64,000 nucleotides of DNA from Adiantum capillus-veneris (GCA_014529385.2 CM043942.1:7689001-7753000), one strand, 5' to 3'; positions 36,278 to 48,450 are shown, numbered from the stretch's first letter. Notes: generated by a model from the letters alone, not told the origin. Numbers and translations are program-made.

Positions 36278-37487
36278 TGTAAAGTGCAGCGGAATGAGTG
36301 TTTGAACTTTGCTCGAGATGAGTACTCCGAACTGTGGTCAAGGGTTCCTTTTACTTACGGAAGGGAGAGCCTTCCATTCCTTTAGTGAGAGAGTGCAATG
36401 GACACAAACAAAGTGAATGGACACTGTGAATGGAAGTGCATGAGACTGAGAGGTAGAGAAGAGAAATATGACACCAGAAACGTTGTAAAACCCTCCTCCG
36501 AAGGCCCCACTTTCTATGGCGAGAGCGGTCTACTTATGATTGCACAAATCTCTACAATGCTTGGACTTGCCGACGATGTCGATGATGATGAGGACGACGT
36601 TGATGAGACGGGCTGAAAACTGAAAACGCTAAGGGCTGAAATCTGCAAATCTTCTATCTGCTGAATTTTGACTCTATGTCGATGACAACGGTACGACGAC
36701 GACGCGTTGAAAACACAGATGCTGAAATCTGCGTTTTCCGGGCTGAAACTGTAAACCTTGTTGGATCTGACCGTGCGGCGAGGATCTGTTGCGGGAAGGT
36801 GAGGTCTGCGAGGTTCGGGACTTGACTTGCGGTGTCTAAAGGTTGAAAACTGAAAACGCTGAGGTTTCTTGATGTTCCGTCGCGGTGAATCTGCAAAACG
36901 CTGGGTGATGATGCAGATGCAAAAACGCTAGGGCTGAAAATCTGCAAATCGGTCGCCGGTTTTCTTGCAAATGCAAAACGCTAGGCTGATCTGATGTTCT
37001 ACCGTCGCCAGAATCTGCAAGTGAAAATCGTTGGCTGATCTGGTCCAAAAACGCTAGGTGGTTGCTGTGGAGCAAAAATGCTAGGGCTTGGGGTTCTGCT
37101 GGGAAGTTGCCTGTTGAGCAAGATGCTCCTGCTGCCTCTTCTGCCAATTAGTGTTAGTCTAGGTTTGCTTATATACAAACTTACTCGATTTGCCCTACCT
37201 ACTTTCCAACAAAAGTCACTTAAAAATAATAAGTGAAAAAATGTCAAAAATAGGGAAAATAGGCCTATGCACTGTAAACATGCTACTGATGGGATCTGAC
37301 TGGAATCTGATGATCATGTTGTGTGCAACCAGAGAATATGCATCTAATCTAAGTGTCTGGACATGCACGGTCTGCAAACAGACTCACAAACGTGCCAGAT
37401 CACTTCCTATTCTAGACTGACTTGATTGAACTGAAGTCATGCTGTAGCTTGTCCACGGACACATAGGGTTGGATGTGTCACGTGAGC
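36278..37487 (-). repeat. Shared middle LTR of the family A tandem
   Basis: Full-length LTR bounded by a mutated primer site on its left (GCTCTGATATCAA) and by a polypurine tract plus second internal region on its right. It therefore serves as 5' LTR of one unit and 3' LTR of the next. Confidence 0.9.
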
Positions 37488-37639
37488 TCCCCTCCTTTTC
37501 AAAGAGAGGTACTGGTACCGAATTGTATAGCGTCAAGGGAGATCGCCAATAGCATCCAAAATCCTGGAAGAGACTCTTCGCCGGCCCACTTGGATGTGTC
37601 GGTCGTGCTGTACTTGAACTTCATAAAGGTCTGCAACGC

Positions 37640-39060
37640 TTACTTCTTTGGGCCGCGCCGAAAGCGACACAAAGTCTTTTGAGGCTCATTCAATGCTTCA
37701 ACTTTGTCGAATGTCATGCTTCTTTCTTCTTCAAGAATCTCCATCGCTAAAAATTCCTGAAACCATTTCCAACACAAAACCATGAACATACCTATTCCAT
37801 GTAACGTGAGTGAAAAAATCTTGTCTTCCTCAAAGACTGTGCATGCAATGCAGATGAACAAAGAGACGGAGTGCCAAACCATTCACCACACACACGCAAA
37901 CAATGAGATTGAATCTTGTCTTTCTGATCTAAATCAAACAACTGTGGCAATTCACAACAGAAATGCCCATGCTTGGTGCTCATACTTTCTTGTGCTCGTT
38001 CTACAAATGTGTCATGCCAAGGAAGAGACGTGGAATATGACGTCCTGGAATGCATACTTTTCAGCTTTTCATGAATAATCCGCATACATCCGTGCTCATT
38101 CATGAGTGAAACGTGCTCAACGTACAATGTGTGATGCCTAGGAAAAGGGATCACATAAAGACGCTGACTAAAATACAGAAAACGAGCACGAATGAAACAC
38201 TCGATCAATGCGTGCGTACTAATCATGCGAACACATAATACTTCATGTGAGGGTTCTTTGGACCTAGGCTCGAGAGCCAAGATTGATTCTTCCTAAAGGG
38301 GTTCTTTGGACCTAGGCTCGAGAGCCAAGATCGGGTCTTCGTGATTGATCGTCTCTTCAATGAGGTTAGCTTCACTAGAAAAAGCATCAACTAACACATC
38401 ATCCTTGTGAACAATCACGTCTTCTTCATGCAAATCATCATGCTTGTGAGAAATCACATCTTGATCATGCAAATCATCATGCTTATCATTGTCATTCAAA
38501 TCATCATGCAAATCCTGTGTGTCATGCTTTGGATAAGAAGAGATTGAGAGAGTCTCCTTTTCCCAAATCTCTTGCATTTGTGCCTGCACTTGAGAAAAGA
38601 GTCGCAACAACTCTTGCATGTGTCGCGCTTGCTCATGCTCACGCTCTATGGTGGCTGCCTTTCTTTCTGCTTCTCTTTCTGCTTTTCTTTCTATGTGTCT
38701 GCGATCCATTTCTGCCATTCTTTCTATTCTTCTTGCTTCGCGTTCTAACTTCCTTTCCATAAACATCTGGTCCAAAGACTCCATAGGAGTTAGTACAATC
38801 CTTGAAGTAGATGGGGAAGGGTCGGAAAAACTTCCTGGTGGGGAAAATTCTTCTTCGCCTTTCTCATGCTCATCACCTCCAAGCAGAAGTAGCCATTCCG
38901 CTTCGAGTGATGACCATTCTGAAGTCGTGGGTTCTTGTGGGTTCTTGTGGTCTGGGGTTCTTAAGTTCGCGAGGAACTTGGGTTCTTGTGGGTCTTGGTT
39001 CTTGGGGTTCTTGAGTTCTTGAGGTTCTTGCGGGTCTTGAGGTTCTTCTTTCGCTTGCAA
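37640..39060 (-). pseudogene. Family A coding region, internal copy 3 (longest frame)
   Basis: The best-preserved family A ORF: 255 codons at 38293-39060. It reads Pro/Gln-rich repeats, DEHEKGEEEFSPPGSFSD, the charged helix RRHIERKAEREAERKAATIE, LLRLFSQVQAQMQEIWEKET, then the His/Asp-rich tract ending ALEPRSKEPL and a TAG. In the same general order, 37792-38280 (162 codons) continues with ALEPRSKEPSHEVLCV and the conserved unknown domain. 37640-37882 gives the WFQEFLAMEILEEERS end. A repeat of the ALEPRSKEP phrase brackets the stop, pointing to a local duplication. Confidence 0.6.
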
Positions 39061-39404
39061 TCTGTGTTAGAGAAGGATCTTCTCTTCACCCGAGTTCTGC
39101 TCTTTTCTGCGGGCGCACCCCTTGGCGGCCTTGCGCTCACACCATGGTTGATTTTTCCCACCTCACGTCGATTTGCCGGCCGCTAAGTGCACGGTCCGCT
39201 CTCAACGAGTGAAAAGAGGCACAAGGGGAGGCTGGACAAGCCCTTCTTTCTTGGGATTCCTGTCACTCTTCAAAAACACGATTAGGAATCGACACACCCA
39301 AGCGAACTTGAGTTCATGCGACCCCAACAAGAAAAAAAAATTCTTGTGATTCTTGTGGTTCTTTCCTTGAGTGATACAGAACACTGCCAAAGCTCTGATA
39401 CCAA

Positions 39405-40602
39405 TGTAAAGTGCAGCGGAATGAGTGTTTGAACTTTGCTCGAGATGAGTGCTCCGAACTGTGCTCAAGGGTTCCTTTTACTCATGGAAGGGAAAGCCTT
39501 CCGTTCCTTTAGTGAGAGAGTGCAATGGACACAAACAAAGTGAATGGACACTGTGAATGGAAGTGTGTGAGACTGAGAGATATAGAAGAGAAATACGACA
39601 CCAAAGACGTTGTAAAACCCTCCTCTGAAGGCCCCACTCTCTATGGCAAAAGCGGTCTACTTATGATTGCACAAATCTCTAGAATGCTTGGACTTGCCGA
39701 CGATGAGACGGGCTGAAAACTGAAAACGCTAAGGGCTGAAATCTGCAAATCTGCTATCTGCTAAATTCTGACTCTATGTTGGTGACAATGTCGATGACAA
39801 CGGTACGACGACGACGCGCTGAAAACGCAGATGCTGAAATCTGCGTTTTCCAGGCTGAAACTGTAAACCTTGCTGGATCTGACCGTTCGGCGAGGATCTA
39901 CTGCGGAAAGGTGAGATCTGCGAGGTGCGGAACTTGATTGCGGTGTCTAAAGGCTGAGAACTGAAAACGCTGAGGTTTCTTGATGTTTCGTCGCGGTGAA
40001 TCTGCAAAACGCTGGGTGATGATGCAAATGCAAAAACGCTAGGGCTGAAAATCTGCAAATCCGTCGTCGGTTGTCTTGCAAATGCAAAACGCTAGGCTGA
40101 TCTGATGTTCTGTTGTCGCCGGAATCTGCAAGTAAAAATCACTAGCTGATCTGGTCTAAAAACGCTACGTGGTTGCTGTGGAGCAAAAACGCTAGGGCTT
40201 GGGGTTCTGTTGAGAAGTTGCATGTTGAGCAAGATGCTCCCGCTGCCTCTTCTGCCAATTAGTGCTAGTCTAGGTTTGCTTATATACAAACTTACTCAAT
40301 TTGCCCTACCTACTTTTCAACAAAAGTCACTTAAAAATAATAAGTGAAAAATGTCAGAAATAGGGAAAATAGGCCTATGCACTGTAAAAATGCTACTGAT
40401 GGGATGTGACTGGAATCTGATGATCATGCTGTGTGCAACCATAGGATATGCATCTAATCTAAGTGTCTGGATATGTACGGTCTGCGAACAGACTCACAAA
40501 CGTGCCAGATCACTTCCTATTCTAAACCGACTTGACTGAACTGAACCCTGGTCATGCTGCAGCTTGTCCAGGGACACATAGGGTTGGATGTGTCACGTGA
40601 CA
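39405..40602 (-). repeat. 5' LTR of the family A tandem
   Basis: TGTAAAGTGCAGCGG...GTGTCACGTGACA, with an intact primer-binding site at 39392-39403. The GATGAG tract is short here compared with other copies. Confidence 0.92.
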
Positions 40603-40606
40603 TTCT

Positions 40607-41599
40607 ACTTACCGTGCTGCGTCGCGTTGATAACCCATGAGTTTGCACATTTGCTTGACCATCCACTTGTGACTCTATCCTGTCCCATACTCCGTCTCTA
40701 GTGTGTTGATAACATATTTCTTGTCACATTCATGTTGATCACTACAGTGCAAAATAAAGTCGATTAGTAATTCAACTAACAAACTAAAATTTATATTTTT
40801 TTATGTTAATTAATACTTACTCCCATGGTATATGAACTTGCTTTAGGTAAGACGAGCAGAGGTCTCCCATCCGACGTTTGAGGGCGCTCCCAGCTCCGAT
40901 CTGGAGGATAGCCATGTCAGGCAAGATGTCCATGTGACACCCAAGCTGCCAATGCAGGTGCACATCTGTGGAGGTGGGGGCAGTGACGGGGGTGCTGGCG
41001 GCTGAGGCGGTGTCTCACGAGTAGATCGGCCTAGTGGCGTGCTACTCTGCCGATGATGTCTACATGCAATATAAACATACGGCAGATGAGATGAGATTTC
41101 TTAAAAACTACTTGATATTTAATCCATAATCACCATAATAGATATACCTCCGAGATTGACGACCAATAGCCTGTGAATCAGGTGTCACCTAGGTACTAAG
41201 AGGTACATTAGGAGTAAGCCGCTAACTCTCATGATGCGATGTACTTGGAATAGAAGTCCTAAGCAAACAAAGACATCAAGGGAATACATATATTAAGATT
41301 TCTATATCAAAAAAGAAATGACATTACTACTTTATCAATCGAGAATATTACCGATGTGCTATGGTCTGATCTGCATGAGAAGAAGTCTCCACTCCTGTGT
41401 GTGGCTGGGAGGATGTACCCTCTCCAGGACGTACGGGCAAACTGAATCGCCCAAGAAACTCGATGGAGCTGTCTAAACTGGCGTCATCCATCTCCATATA
41501 ATCTAACATAGCCTCCGTCAAAGCCTCTCCTGATAGTCCAGTGGTATGTAGCAAAGTCTTGATGAACATCAACTTTACTCTATGACCCTGGTCACTCAT
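40607..41599 (-). pseudogene. Unidentified spliced ORF remnant (block copy 2)
   Basis: Paralogue of 30945-31960. The first exon is open for 83 codons (41348-41599): DQGHRVKLMFIKTLLHTTG, SGEALTEAMLDYMEMDDASL and EFLGRFSLPVRPGEGTSS. The last exon again carries TAG after GTG. The shared stop predates the duplication; the other TAG in copy 1 is younger. Confidence 0.45.
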
Positions 41600-41628
41600 C
41601 GTATCTGTATATTTAAAACAAACTATAT

Positions 41629-42039
41629 GTGAGACTTACACAAACATCGTATCTGCAAGTAACGTCAATGCAAGTAAAAATATTAATAGATCAAGAATCT
41701 ACAGATGAGGTCGAAGCAGCCATGAATGGAGTGGACTACAACAAAATAGATCAAACAACAATGCTACAGATGCTTCAAAAGGTTATGAATCAAATGCAAG
41801 ATCAGGTAGCAAAACTGAAAGAGAAAAACGCTCAAGAACACATTCAATGCAAGCGTAAGCTACATGAGCGATTTGATGGTTTGTGGCCCCATGCAGCACG
41901 AGCTTATAACCATATGGCAGATGTGGACAAAATGAAGCAGATCTTCACGTATTCCCAGAAAGGACTCAACGTGAGCTATATGCTGTTGTTGGCAGGCTTC
42001 CGCTTCCATTGTCCACTCTCACATGGTATCAGACGCTGA
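41629..42039 (+). CDS. Small coiled-coil-like ORF of block copy 2 (hypothetical)
   Basis: 136 codons, differing from 31965-32375 at only a few positions (for example LKEKNAQEH against LKEKHAQEH). The same chimeric join is present at QCKRKLHERFDGLW. No domain is recognised. Confidence 0.4.
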   Translation: MRLTQTSYLQVTSMQVKILIDQESTDEVEAAMNGVDYNKIDQTTMLQMLQKVMNQMQDQVAKLKEKNAQEHIQCKRKLHERFDGLWPHAARAYNHMADVDKMKQIFTYSQKGLNVSYMLLLAGFRFHCPLSHGIRR

Positions 42040-43257
42040 GGTTCTTCTCCTAAGCCAGCGATCCCCTACTAATTGCTTCCGTCGCAAAGAACTCCCTCAA
42101 AATTAAGATCGCTCCCCCTTGGTGGCTGTGTTTTCTGCACACAGTCAACATTTTCACCTCTCAGGCTGCGTTTTCTGTGCTATAGAGCCAAATCATCCAT
42201 CGCTCCTCCCTTCTCTCTCATCCCCGAAGGGATTGCCACAGATCAGCCCTAAGATCTTGTTCTAGGCGGCCAACACACGAGCCTTGCCTAATCTGCACCT
42301 TTGCGTTAACTCTCATCCCTTGCTTTAATCGCATACGGGTAGCGGTTCGACAAAAGGACGCTTGTTCTGGAGCATGTAAAGGAGGACCCGCAATTGGAGA
42401 GGGGAAAAGCAGCCCCATCAACCGGGACAAGGGACCTGCGTTTGTAGCCTGGAGAGGGGGATGCTGGGCTTTCTACCTCTGATCTTGCCTTCGACTTCCC
42501 GGCTTTGCATCCCGTGCATTGTCGGCCCGTATCCTATTCACACGACACTGTTCCCAGCCTTAAAACCTTGCTATTTTTCATCTGTTTTTAGCCCTCTAAC
42601 GGCTGCGGTACGAGAGATCCACACCCCATCAAGCCTCTCCATCGCTATGACATCTATGGGGGGCGAATGGAAGCCCTGAAATCTACGTTACAACAGCGTT
42701 TTCAGCCCCTCAGAGTTGCAGTTTTGGGTGGACAGCAATACGTTGGCTTGTGTTTTCCATAGAGGATGATGCTACCTCCTGGCAGGACACCATCCGGGTG
42801 GTGTTCATTGCGGTCTTCTGTTGACTGCTCCAGCACAGGTTGGCTTCGACATCCGCTTGAGTAGATATGTATGCTAGGTTCAGTTGTAGCAGCATGAAGA
42901 CTAGGAATTTTTTGGTGAGCCATCCTGCCATAAAGGTAACCTTCACAAAGTTGTCGATCAGGGCAAAAGGTGGTGCTATAGGCAAGACGATGTTTGACAA
43001 TATGTACCATAGATGCACGGCGGACGGGCTTTCTTGCCATGTTCACGTCCACGTCGATTCTGCACTTATGATCACTTGGGTTTTGCTTTCAGAGTAAGGC
43101 CAATTTGATCAGTCTCAGCTTCACCTGCAGCTGATGCAGGATCATGAGCCGGAGTTAGATCTTTGGCGATCTCGTAGAGGTTGTAGGCTTCAGTGACATC
43201 GCGCAAGGTGTGAGCTTGATGCCGGCAGAGGTGAGCGTTTTTTTCATATTCCAGAGG

Positions 43258-43465
43258 CTGATGGATTCTGAAGGGAATACTGATGATCAAGCTGTGTGCA
43301 ACCAGAGGATATGCATCTACACTTAGTGACTGGGCATGCACGGTCTACGAATATACTCACAAAAGTGTCAGATCACTGCTAAATCTAAACCGACTTGACT
43401 GGACTGAACCCTTGTCATGCTGTAGCTTTTCCACGGACACATAAGGTTGGATGTGTTACGTGACA
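43258..43465 (-). repeat. Terminal LTR fragment (family B type)
   Basis: Matches the end of the LTR at 62985-63188, including GACTGGGCATGCACGGTCTA and the terminal GGATGTGTTACGTGACA. It is followed by the same flank TTCGCCATACCC seen after 63188. Confidence 0.85.
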
Positions 43466-44477
43466 TTCGCCATACCCATTAACAAGCACCATATGCAACA
43501 CATGGTTGCCAAATTCGGCATATAACATGTCAAAGACAAATTTATGCCTCAACCCTTCTGTATGAGCCCAGCTGACAAAGTTCTCTCACCCATGTAAAGT
43601 TCTTGGAGCAACTCCACATGGCTTGAAGGCGCTTAATGCAAAAATCAGCCATATTCGGCAATAACATTGTGTCCGATGAGCACGATATGTATGAGCATTG
43701 CAATGAGCCTAATGTTGACATCACTTCAAAGAAGCTGGATGAAGATTTTATTGTGGACAAGGTTCTAGAAGCAAACAAAGATGGTTTGCAAGACCAGGTT
43801 CAAGACGACACATGTCATGAGGGATCTGAAAGTGCAATAGAACCTTACAATGAGGAGAGTAGACATGCTTGCAAAGGATTGGGGATTTTAAAGCATGCCA
43901 TAGGGTTTGATTGTCTAGAGATACCTATCATATGCTGTAAAGATAGAGGGGGTGCAAATTAATGTCAGATCCAGGAGGTTGCAGCTCATGTTAAATGAAG
44001 AAGGATCTAATCTCAACTATAAGTTTGGGAAGTTTCTTATAACTTCTTTTGATCCAAGTGGAGCTCAATGCAAGAGTAAGCTACATGGGCGATTTGATGG
44101 TTTCTGGTCGAATGCAGCACGAGCTTATAACCGTATGGCAGATTGTGGACAAAATGAAGCAGATCTTCATGTATTCGTGGAAAGGACTCAACCTGAGCTA
44201 TATGTTGTTGTTGGCAGCATTATAGTTGATGCTCATGCTTCCGCTTCCGTTGCCCACTCTCACATCGTATCAGACGCTGAGGTTCTTCTCCTGAGCCAGC
44301 GATCCCCTGTTGATTGCTTCCATAGCAAAGAACTCCCTCAAAAACTGAGATCGCTCCCCCTTGGTGGCTGTGTTTTCTGCAAACAATCAACATTTTCACC
44401 TCTCAGGCTGCGTTTTCTATGCTATGGAGCCAGATCAGCCATCCCTCCTCCCTTCTCTCTCATCCCCGAAGGGATTA
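43466..44477 (+). pseudogene. Block copy 3, first part, with disrupted unknown ORF
   Basis: Parallels 63189 to the end of the window. The ORF at 43636-43962 (NIVSDEHDMYEHCNEPNVDI, KLDEDFIVDKVLEANKDGLQ) is cut short by a 14-nt deletion near 43952 relative to the open 200-codon version in copy 4. The downstream QCKSKLHGRFDGFW part continues in another frame to about 44220. The block is then interrupted by the gypsy element. Confidence 0.6.
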
Positions 44478-45159
44478 TGTAACAGACTTGGACACTCCAA
44501 GTCAAGAATCAATCATGATAGCACCAAATAACCACTTCAAAATAATTCACAGATCACAATAGATTTGCATTGGCCTGGCGGAGTTCCGTGCCTAGAGATA
44601 TTGGCCCCAAAGACTGGCACCCCTTTCGGTATTTCTTTATGTATTAATCAATCTTCAAAGTACAAGAGAGCGGTTAGGGTTTCACTCTCAGACTCTGCGT
44701 CCAGATGCTCTGCAGAGTGAGCCCTCACCGCTTATTTAAAGTTTACCAGGGATGCCCAAAAGCAGAGCCCCAAAAGCTTCAGTTAAAAGCAAAAATTCTC
44801 TCTCTCTCTCTCTCTCAAGAGAGTAAAAATAAAGCAAATCAGTTCTCTCTCTCACAAGCTCGAAATTGCGTGACCAAAAGCTGGTAATTTGCATCGCTGG
44901 GCTGTAAAATCAGCGCAAAATCCGCTTTATTTTTGTACAATGACACGTCAACATGCCAACGCATTTTTCGGGAATTCTGTCTTGCTGCCTAGGGTTAGGG
45001 TTAGGGTTAGGGTTTAGGACAGGTTTTAGGGTTAGGGTTAGGGTTAGGGTTTCTGGCAGATTTTAGGGTTTGCAGGTTTTAGGGTTAGGGTTTGCAGAAT
45101 TAGGGTTTTCAGCAGCAGTCGCGCATGCTCTCGGGCACACACGTCATCACTTTGTGACA
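44478..45159 (-). repeat. 3' LTR of the gypsy element with telomere-like repeats
   Basis: 682 bp, TGTAACAG...TTTGTGACA. It contains a short CT run (about 44797-44818) and, at 44989-45113, arrays of GGGTTA/GGGTTTA (for example CCTAGGGTTAGGGTTAGGG). Confidence 0.93.
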
Positions 45160-45759
45160 TACCCCCCTCTTGAAAGCATTGTAATCGCCCTCGATTACGC
45201 CTGCAAAACAGACGGAGGCCATAAACCGTCTTAGCAGACACTGACTTTTAGTACCTACGTACTAGGAACACACATCTAGCACATGTACTAAATCGACAGT
45301 CACATCACACGACATCACAGGACATCACTCGACATCACAGAACATCACATGACATTCAACATTCATTCGGATCTTAGACCATGATTTATCGGCAATGTAG
45401 CTAGCAATCGCATCTAGATCCAATCGAGACCTCATCGATGTCCGATTGACTAACCCCTATTGCAACCATGTCTATTCGAGATCAATCAAACCAAAATGCT
45501 GCAGTCATTTTGTCTATCAATTCCTGCACTTAAGAGAAGTCGAGAACAAATCAGTATCATAATCAGGAATTCCATTTCATAAAGTCAAACAGCAGAATAC
45601 TGTCAGCTTTCAGTATCCCTGAAGCTCAAAGAGACATCAGTGACTCTAGTATCTAAATCAAGGCATCTGTTGACAAAGGAGCGGAGTGACTCTCCTCTTG
45701 TGCATCCCACTGCACCAGATCTCCGGCCAAGCTGAATTCTGGGTTCCATTTGGAGTAGA
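45160..45759 (-). other. Gypsy 3' untranslated region with short tandem repeats
   Basis: Non-coding segment between the chromodomain stop and the 3' LTR. It includes about five ACATCAC-containing units at 45299-45355 and the polypurine tract next to the LTR. Confidence 0.7.
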
Positions 45760-47316
45760 CTATGCTAAACCAAAAGCATCGAGGTAAAGTTTCACAATCT
45801 GAGGAGTATCTGCTAGGTCCTCCTCCTCCATCCACTTCGCATCCAATGCGGGATAGTTCTTGAACTTAACCAAGAACCGCCTTCGGACTTTACCTTTATT
45901 CTTCACATCCTTATGTGCCAAAATCTGTTCAGGAACAAGGATCTCCTCGTTTTCTTCCACTTCAGGTTGCTCATCAGGCTCCCCATCATCAGGCACATCA
46001 CCCTTAAAAGGTTTCAAGAGACTCACATGAAATGCATTGTGAATCCTCCAAGTATCTGGCAGTTTCAATCTGAAGGAGACATCATTTATCTTTTCAGTGA
46101 TCTAGAAAGGTCCGTAGTATCGCATACTAAGCTTTGGAAAAAGCCTCTCCTTCCCCTTTTTCTTTCTTAGGCGTACCTTCTCAAAACGTAAGAGCACCCA
46201 ATCATCCTCCTTCAATTTCAAGTCGCGACAATGGCGATCCGCTGCCTTTTTCTGTCGTTCTTGAGACTTCTGCAAAGTCTCGCGAACCTTGGCAAAAGCC
46301 GTATCCAAGTCTCGCGTATATTCATCCGCTTCAAAAATCTTATCTTTCGTGCTTAGGAAGGGTGGAACCTTCGTAGCACCTTCAACAATCTCAAATGGCG
46401 CCTTCCCTGTCGAAGAGTGTATCATGTTATTGTAGGCAAATTCCACCAAAGGTAAGTACTTTTCCCATTGAGTCTTCTGATTTGAGATATAACCATTGAA
46501 TTTGCAATCTCAGATTGCCCATCAGTCTGTGGGTGGAACGATGACGAGAACTTGCAACCGCATGCCAATGTTCTCCCAAATTGCCTTCCAAAACAAACTC
46601 ATAAATCTGGGGTCTCTGTCGGAGACAATCGTCTCAGGCATGCCATGTAATCTGAAGATATGGGCCAGAAACAGTCTCGCTAAGTGATCCGGCTTGATTG
46701 TTTTCTTCACTGGAATGAGATGAGCCTGTTTGCTAAATCTGTCAATAATAGTCCACATACCATCGTGACCACTCTGTGTTCTCGGGAGATCAAAAATGAA
46801 ATCCATTGCAATACTTTCCCAGGGGCGGGTGGGTATGGATAAAGGTTGTAACAATCCCTGTGCCTTATGCCTGTCAAACTTGACCTTCTCGCATACTACG
46901 GAACTGCGCACTAACTCTTCCACATCCTTTTTGAGTCTCAACCAATAGAAGTATCTCTCAACCCCTTTCATGGTGGTAGCAATGCCACGGTGACCCGTAA
47001 AAGGTGGACAGTGGCATTCAATCATAACCTTTTCCCTCAACGGCTGTGTAATGCACAACATGGTTTTTCTCATCAAGTAGCCTTCCCGAATGGAGTATCC
47101 TGCTACTGTCTCCCCATCCCGTATCCATGTGAAAATATCGGCAAAATTTGTATCTGTGGCATACTGGTCGACCATATCCTCGAAGCTCCTATGATGTATT
47201 GCGGAAATAGCCAGAACCAACGGCTTCCAAGACAAAGCATCTGCCACCACATTCTTTTGTCCCTGAAAATGGACAATCTGGAAGTGAAACTGTGACAAGA
47301 TGTTCGCCCACCGCAT
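45760..47316 (-). pseudogene. Gypsy integrase with C-terminal chromodomain
   Basis: 47316-46522 carries the end of RNaseH (FQGQKNVVADALSW) and integrase: the HHCC region (ECHCPPFTGHRGIATTMKG, then VRSSVVCEKVK, in which the first Cys of the CxxC pair is Ser), WESIAMDFIFDLP (first catalytic Asp) and IVSDRDPRFMSLFW (second Asp). HPQTDGQSEI (Glu) is readable only in the next frame, so one shift occurs near 46525. 46449-45760 is a single frame with one TAG at 46102-46104. It holds EFAYNNMIHSSTGKAPFEIV, SMRYYGPF-stop-ITEKI, RIHNAFHVSLLKPF and a chromodomain, RRRFLVKFKNYPALDAKWME with EEDLADTP. Chromodomains target insertion to marked chromatin. Confidence 0.9.
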
Positions 47317-48450
47317 CTACTTTTCCGAAAGCTGCTTCTGTGACAAGAAGTAGCGCAAACTCTGATGGTCTGTAAAGACAGTAAAATCCGCTCCGAGTAG
47401 GTAATGCCGCCACTGAGTAAGAGCACGGATAACCGCCAAAAGCTCTTTCTCATAAATCTGTGCTGTCATCTCCCGCCTTGAGAACAATCGGCTCTCGTAA
47501 GCAATGACATGGCCTTCTTGCATTAAGACCGCACCCAAACTACGACCACAAGCATCACAATATACTTCAAATGGCTTCTGCAAGTCCAGCAAAGTCAAAA
47601 CTGGTCCCGTAGTCAATTTCTCTTTCAATGTCTGAAAGGCAGTCACCTCTCTGGATCCCCACGAGAAAGGGACTCCTTTCTGTATCAAGATATGCAAAGG
47701 GGAAGCAACCTCTGCAAACTTTCGAATGAACCGCCTGTAGTACGACACAGTCCCAAGAAGCTTCTAACTTCATGGACATTCTTCAAATCGGGCCAATCAC
47801 GGATAGTCTCTATCTTTGCCGGATCCATTTGCACTCCTGTTGCTGAGACAATGTGTCCCAAAAAAGTGTATCTCTGGTAGGAAAATTTCACTTTTCTTTG
47901 CATTAATCACTAACTTGTGATCTCGTAATGCCTGAAAGACCTGAAGTAGATGATCTCTGTGTTCTTCCTCATTCTTGGAGAAAACAATGATGTCGTCAAA
48001 GAAAGTGCCAACAAATAGCCTGTACTCTCGAAAAATCCTGTCCATCATCCGGTTAAATGTCGTAGGAGCATTGGTTAAGCCAGAAGGCATCACCAAAAAC
48101 TCAAATAACCCAAAAGTAGTCCGAAAAGCTGTCCTGTAGACCTCTCCCGACGCGATCTTGATCTGATGATATCCACTCTTCAGATCAATCCAGCTAAAGC
48201 AAGAGGATCCCTGTAACCTGTCGAGTATATCATCGATCCTAGGGATCGGAAATCTGTTCTTGATGGTGATTTTGTTGAGAGCTCTATAATCGATGCACAT
48301 TCTCCAAGATCCGTCTTTCTTCAAAACCAACAACACTGGAGAGCAGTACGGTGAAGTACTAGGCTGGACAAGACCCTTTTCCAAAAGGTCTTTCACTTGG
48401 TTCATAATCTCTTCATTCTGTGCTCGGCTCACACGGTAAGGTGGCTGGTT
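47317..48450 (-). pseudogene. Gypsy reverse transcriptase and RNaseH
   Basis: RT is at 48450-47797: PSTSPYCSPVLLVLKKDGSW, RMCIDYRALNKITIKNRFPI, SCFSWIDLKSGYHQIKI and the catalytic FFDD in FVGTFFDDIIVFSKNEEEH (a common variant of Y.DD in plant gypsy elements). A frameshift near 47800 leads to FLGHIVSATGVQMDPAKIE, another near 47750 to SYYRRFIRKFAEVASPL, and then RNaseH: KPFEVYCDACGRSLGAVLMQ, YEKELLAVIRALTQWRHYLL and FTVFTDHQSLRYF. A TAG at 47317-47319 interrupts the conserved LSEK.MRW phrase, where Gln is usual. Confidence 0.9.

Larger units (their letters stand above)
33250..40602 (-). mobile_element. Tandem LTR-internal-LTR-internal-LTR array of family A
   Basis: Three LTRs (33250-34371, truncated at one end; 36278-37487; 39405-40602) alternate with two internal regions (34372-36277 and 37488-39404). 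The right flank, TTCTACTTACCG, equals that of copy 1. The left LTR lacks about 110 bp and is fused to block sequence at GTGAG. The middle LTR ends GTGAGC instead of GTGACA. Unequal recombination between LTRs after the segmental duplication explains the arrangement. Confidence 0.9.
40603..43257. repeat. Block copy 2
   Basis: Parallels 30941-33249, and after the GTGAG point at about 42914 continues with block sequence absent from copy 1 (GCCATCCTGCCATAAAGG...). That continuation is also present in copy 3 at 56785-57115. It ends near 43251-43257, where it joins an LTR fragment. Confidence 0.9.

Noticed and set aside
24988-40602. CRISPR-like arrays from the repeated structure
   Set aside because: Repeats are kilobase-scale LTRs and minisatellites in plant-type DNA, without uniform short repeats and unique spacers.
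44989-45113. True telomere or chromosome end
   Set aside because: The arrays are short, interrupted and located identically in both LTRs of one retrotransposon.
47797-48450. FFDD in the gypsy RT as an abnormal active site
   Set aside because: FFDD is a frequent natural variant in plant Ty3/gypsy elements.
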